From the NCBI GenBank assembly GCA_024741835.1, contig JAENRP010000037.1:161530-225529 (forward strand): DNA of 64,000 bases, in the 5' to 3' direction. Of this stretch, positions 59,800 to 64,000 are shown one piece after another (positions within the stretch are counted from its first letter, which is position 1; each line of letters opens with the position of its first letter). The notes beneath the pieces were generated by a model. It ran no database searches and was not told the origin of the DNA. It was given only the letters and a program-made list of their open reading frames with translations. The DNA is from Diplocarpon mali. Lineage: Eukaryota; Ascomycota; Leotiomycetes; Helotiales; Drepanopezizaceae. A program made the position numbers and the translations under genes.

Positions 59800-62700
59800 A
59801 GGCATCTGAGGACTGGCTTATGTAATGTACCCCTAAAGTGGCCATAGAGCACTTCTATAAAGGGAGCTTAGGTATATAGTTAGAGTAGAATTTTACAAGC
59901 TTCTGCTACTACTAAGAATCTACCTTTAAATACAATATAACAGTTATCAGCACTATTTGCAACTCCTAAGGAGCAAACGATTAAAAATCTACTATATTTA
60001 GAGACTTCTTAAAGAGGTTTCACTACTATTTTTCATCTATTCTCCCTCGCTTATACGCGTTATATAACCTAACTTAACGTTCTAACGCTCTTAGCTAACT
60101 AATACTATACTTCCTACTATCCTAGTCAATATAAGCAAATACTAGTAAAAAGAAGCTCAAGAGCTTAGCTCTAGTAGAGTTATACTTTAGGATAGGAAGT
60201 CATAGCGCATTTAGTACGCTAAGCTAGAGTTTCAGGCCGAATTTCTACACCTTTAAAAGCATATAAAGAAGCTAAGACAGGTTAATAACCCTAAACTATA
60301 TACTATAGAGATAAGAAACCAAGCTCCACTTTATAAGAATGAAGCTCTATATCTATTAGATTTAGAAATAGAACCGCTATAGCTTAAAAAAATTATAAAA
60401 GGATAAGACTAAAGAGTATTGCAAAGCTACTATAAGTTATACTAATAATAGGAAGCTACTGATTAATAAACGCCAGCTCTACCACTACCTATAAAGACAA
60501 TAGCTAAAGACGTAAAGCTAGAGTACAAAATAGCAGTAATATAATATAATCTCTTAATAGAAATGTAGAAAAGGAACAAAAGCTCTTATACTTAATTATA
60601 CCGTTAGATTACTAAGATAGTACACCTTATATTACTTTAAGCAGTGTAATATGACTATAAGGAAGCAGGGAAACTATTAATTCAATAAATTATAAAGCAC
60701 TTGCATAAGGAACTAGCCCCCTCTAAGGTTAGTATAATAGAGTCAATTCAAAAAGACTATAATACTAAGCTCTCTAAAATTAAGAGTAGCAAAGTAGACC
60801 TAAAGACCTAGCTTACTAGCTTTAAGGAGATCTACTAAGAAGCTTGAACTTATAGAATCCTAAAGGTTCAAGGCTCTCTTGCGATTATAAAGTTTCTATA
60901 GTTGGTTTACTGCTAGGCTCCTACTTAGTCCTAGCAGACCTAAGCAGAGCTTATTAAAGATAATAAGCTAAGTCTGAAGTATAGAAAAGACATAGTCTAC
61001 TATATCAATTGGTTCTTAAGCTTAATAGAGCGAAGTCTCGCAAGCTCTTTATTAAAGGCAACCCTTAAAGTATATGCCTCGCTTAGAGGAATAAGCGATT
61101 ATACTAATCTAAGAGCACTAAGTAAAGGCAAGGCGAAAAAGACTCTTAAAGGGAGCGTTAAAAAGTACCCTTGCCCTTAGGTTAAAAATCACTTCTAAAA
61201 CCTAAAGGAGTATAATAGGCTAAAATACGCCTTAACTAGCGCTAAGGAAGGTACGCTTTAAAACCTCCTTAGCTATAATAAGGTTAAAAGAATATATAAA
61301 AACCTTGCTTCCTTAGAATGGAGAGAGCTTTGTATTAAGCTCTCTTATATTAAATAAGCTCCTATAGATTAATTTAAGGAGAGAATATCTGCTAAAGCTT
61401 TAGAAAGCGGCAAATCCAAGATTATCGCTGCCCTTTTAAATCCAGCTCTCTTCGAAGACTTTACCTTAGGAATATACTCCACCTTTAAAGCTCCTTATAC
61501 TCTCTCGAATACAACCCTACTTAATAACTGCGCCGCAACGCACCTTATTAATTGAGAGGAGCTTTTAGTTCTTAAATCATTGAAAATCGCATATCCCTAG
61601 GACTATATAAAGGCAGGAAGCTCGAGTCTGCTAATAAGAAGGAGGGGTATATATCTGATAAAAGGGGTTCTCGCTAATAGAGGAGACTTAGAGCTTAAGA
61701 ATATAGCGCTTATAGATAGGTTTAATATTAATATTATCTCGGAGCCTCTTTTAAAGAAGGCTAAGGTATAGTATATAGGCTTAGACGCAACGCTCTAAAG
61801 GGGTATAGCAGATAATAATATAGTTGTAAAGCAGCTAAAGCGTAAGTCGAACGTTATAGTATTTAAATATAAGCCTATCAACTTTTACAACGCTTCTAAC
61901 TTGCTATATCATACTTAACCAACCTGCCTAGCTTTCCCTACTTTATAATAGCGTCTGCAAAGCTAATATAAACCCCTAAGGAGCAGCGTATTCCTAAGAG
62001 CTAAGAACGATTCAGTAGATATTTAGCACCTTTAATCAGGCTATTTAAAAGCTAAGGCGCTTAAGAAGCTTATGCTAAACGCAAAAGGGGTAAAGATCAA
62101 AGGGAAGCTATAAATCAATTATAAAGCTTGCGCTTAAGCAAAAGCTAAGCAAAAGCCTTTTAAAAGAGAGTCAGATTTCAAGGCTTTAAGACCGTTCTTT
62201 AAGTGCTCCTAAGACCTATTTAACTATAGTATATCAAGCCTCTCCTTAGAAAGCTAGCTTCTCCTAATTAAGGATAAATTTAATAAGAAATTATTTAGAT
62301 ATACTCTACTCTATAAGTCCCTAACGCTAGTTCTAAGAGCTCTTCAATCTTTTAAAGCATAGGTAAAGCGCTATTACTACCTCTCCTTATATATTCTAAA
62401 GAGCAATAATAATACCTTAGTATTTCTCCTATAAGGAGTATCAAAATATAAAGAGTAATACGAAGCTAAAGGCATAAAGATAGAAGTCACTCCATCCTAT
62501 ACTTATAAACTAAATAGAGCTTCCAAAAGAGCAGGAGCAGAGATTATTAAAAAGGCACTTATTATACTAATCTCTATTAACCTCCTAGAGCACCTATGGC
62601 CTAAAGCCGTACTAGTAGCAATATACCTTTATAATATCGGCCTATTAAAGCACAAGGGATAGAAGAGTCCAAATAAGGTGCTCTAGCTCTAGTTTAGATA

Positions 62701-63575
62701 ATACTTTAAGTAGTATAATCTGCAGATCACTATAAAGCTTACTACCAATTTAAGACTAGAATAGGGGGGTATAAAAGCATATAGAGCGCGCGCGTACTTA
62801 TTAGCAAAGGAGAGGGAAGCTCTAAAGAACAAGAGAGCTTTTAAAACCATACTATAAGGGCATATTAGATACCTAGTTAGTTACTATACTACTAATATAT
62901 ATAGGATCTAAGTGCCCAAGCTCTAAAAGGTTATAATCTCTCGAAATGTCGAATTCAATAAGTCCAAATTCTACTTTAAAGAGTACGAAAAGGTAGCTAG
63001 CCACCTGCTCTTAATTATTAAGGAGATTATGCAAATAATCGAAGAGGAGGAGGAGGAAGCTTAAGACGCTAAGTTAATCGTCGAAAATATAAAGGGAGCT
63101 TTAGATAAGTAGCTTACAGATAACCTAATAAAGGGTAAGCCTATTAATCTTTTACTAATAGAAGCTTTAAGCTCAAATCTATCAAGGGCTCTCGTCCCCT
63201 ATAAGGCTACTTATAGCGTTTCTACTCTAGCTACTTAAGAGCAGCTGCCTAATAGCAAAGGGTTAGACGCTTTAAGACAACTATCAATAGTTAAAAGTAT
63301 TGAGCTTAAATAAGTCGGCGCAATAGGTAATAGAAACTTCTAGAGGTTGATAGTCGATATATTGGTAAGAGTTAGGGAAGGAAGGTTACCCCTTTCTTCC
63401 CTTTAGCTATATATATATTAATATCCTACTAATTAAGCAGTAGGGTTATATAATAATATATTAGAGTAATAGCTGTATTACCTATCTTAATACCCCTACT
63501 TAAACCTTACTCTAATTGACCTGCAGTTGGGAAAATAATAACTATCCTTTTGCGCTAATCCAACTCTTAATATAA
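59800..63575 (+). mobile_element. RIP-mutated Ty1/copia-like retrotransposon, internal region
   Basis: TAG and TAA stops fill every frame, TpA is abundant, and CpA and TpG look scarce by eye. Despite this, plus-strand blocks follow the copia order. A gag-like part lies at about 60570-61230 with a remnant of a cysteine-containing end. A protease-like site reads LLNNCAATHLIN (about 61520-61555). A pre-integrase stretch reads INYKACA (about 62115). Integrase follows with VTPSYTYKLNRASKRAGAEI (about 62490-62550) and LEHLWPKAVLVAIYLYNIG, then TTNIYRI and VIISRNVEF. After about 63130 no reverse transcriptase or RNase H block is visible before the terminal segment at 63576. The element may have lost these genes. 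The left boundary is approximate, and no left terminal repeat was found. Confidence 0.8.
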
Positions 63576-64000
63576 AACAGAGGGGAGACAACACAAGAAT
63601 AGGCCTAAGGGAAGACCTAAAAACAAGAGGAGGAAGTACCACAAGCGGGCTCTCTTAGATAAGATGTTAGGAACAAGTCCTAAGTATAGGGTATATTTAG
63701 TACTATAGCGATACGCGCTGTCTCTATATATAGAAGATGGCCCTTTTATCCTCCTACTGTCCTATGCCGATTATATGATATATATTATAAGACCTATCTG
63801 TCCTAAGTCTCTATATATATCTTAAATAATAAAAGTAGTAGCCCCTACTACTATTAGTAAAGAATATAAAACAATATAGGTCAAGGCAATAGTATATCAA
63901 TCACTAGCAAACCTTAAGTGTAAGAAAACTAATATGTCAAAAGGCCTAAACTAGGGCTATATTATCATTAAAGGTAAAAGAAAAAAAAGAAGGGGTTTTT
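63576..64000 (+). mobile_element. Putative right terminal segment (LTR) of the copia-like element
   Basis: The segment from 63582 repeats the sequence found at 11938 and is also AT-rich and decayed. A TGTTAG at 63670 is a plausible start of a long terminal repeat, which would run toward or past the window end. The matching left repeat is not visible, so limits are uncertain. Confidence 0.5.

Noticed and set aside
1..64000. CRISPR arrays, operons and riboswitches
   Set aside because: The window is fungal nuclear DNA. No regularly spaced repeats were seen, and such bacterial features are not expected.

Overview
This is a nuclear contig piece from a filamentous ascomycete (Pezizomycotina). Genes are split by short introns (about 41-135 bases) with GT donors, CTAAC/CTGAC-like branch points and AG acceptors. 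The alpha and beta chains of tryptophan synthase are fused, and a retroelement shows the stop-riddled, AT-rich decay expected of repeat-induced point mutation (RIP). Many 2EXR-domain genes lie in tandem, a pattern I associate with Leotiomycetes (Helotiales); that placement is inference, not proof. Two scaffold gaps are present (19164-19183 and 36683-36712).

Layout. (1) 1-26 kb is a gene-poor, AT-rich tract holding a same-strand family of 2EXR-domain genes. Six look intact (4459, 6082, 8404, 12749, 14373, 23805). Two are clearly broken (1258 and 19005), and two more are fragments (about 2881 and 25633). A remnant of a retroelement family lies at 11.94 kb, followed by a cluster of TCACGTGA palindromes. 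(2) 26.7-49.1 kb is a GC-richer block of conserved genes on both strands. It holds SDH8/SDHAF4 (succinate dehydrogenase assembly), TRP5 (tryptophan synthase), a small unknown two-exon gene, RXT3 (Rpd3L histone deacetylase subunit), BTN1 (battenin/CLN3), a DUF3716 gene, AMA1 (meiotic APC/C activator) and BET4 (Rab geranylgeranyltransferase alpha). A ruined minus-strand gene with an F-box-like start interrupts it at 42.1-44.2 kb. Three pairs are divergent and share upstream DNA: SDH8/TRP5, RXT3/BTN1 and AMA1/BET4. (3) 49-64 kb is accessory sequence. It holds a CmcJ/NvfI-type oxygenase gene, a decayed minus-strand gene, a three-exon gene with an N-terminal domain like that of fungal STAND proteins, and a heavily RIP-mutated Ty1/copia element that reaches the right edge.

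The window therefore shows a two-compartment pattern: a conserved housekeeping island flanked by AT-rich sequence where family genes expand and decay. The features most worth following are the tandem 2EXR family, of unknown function; a probable two-base loss at an AMA1 splice donor; and the copia element that keeps gag, protease and integrase traces but shows no reverse transcriptase.
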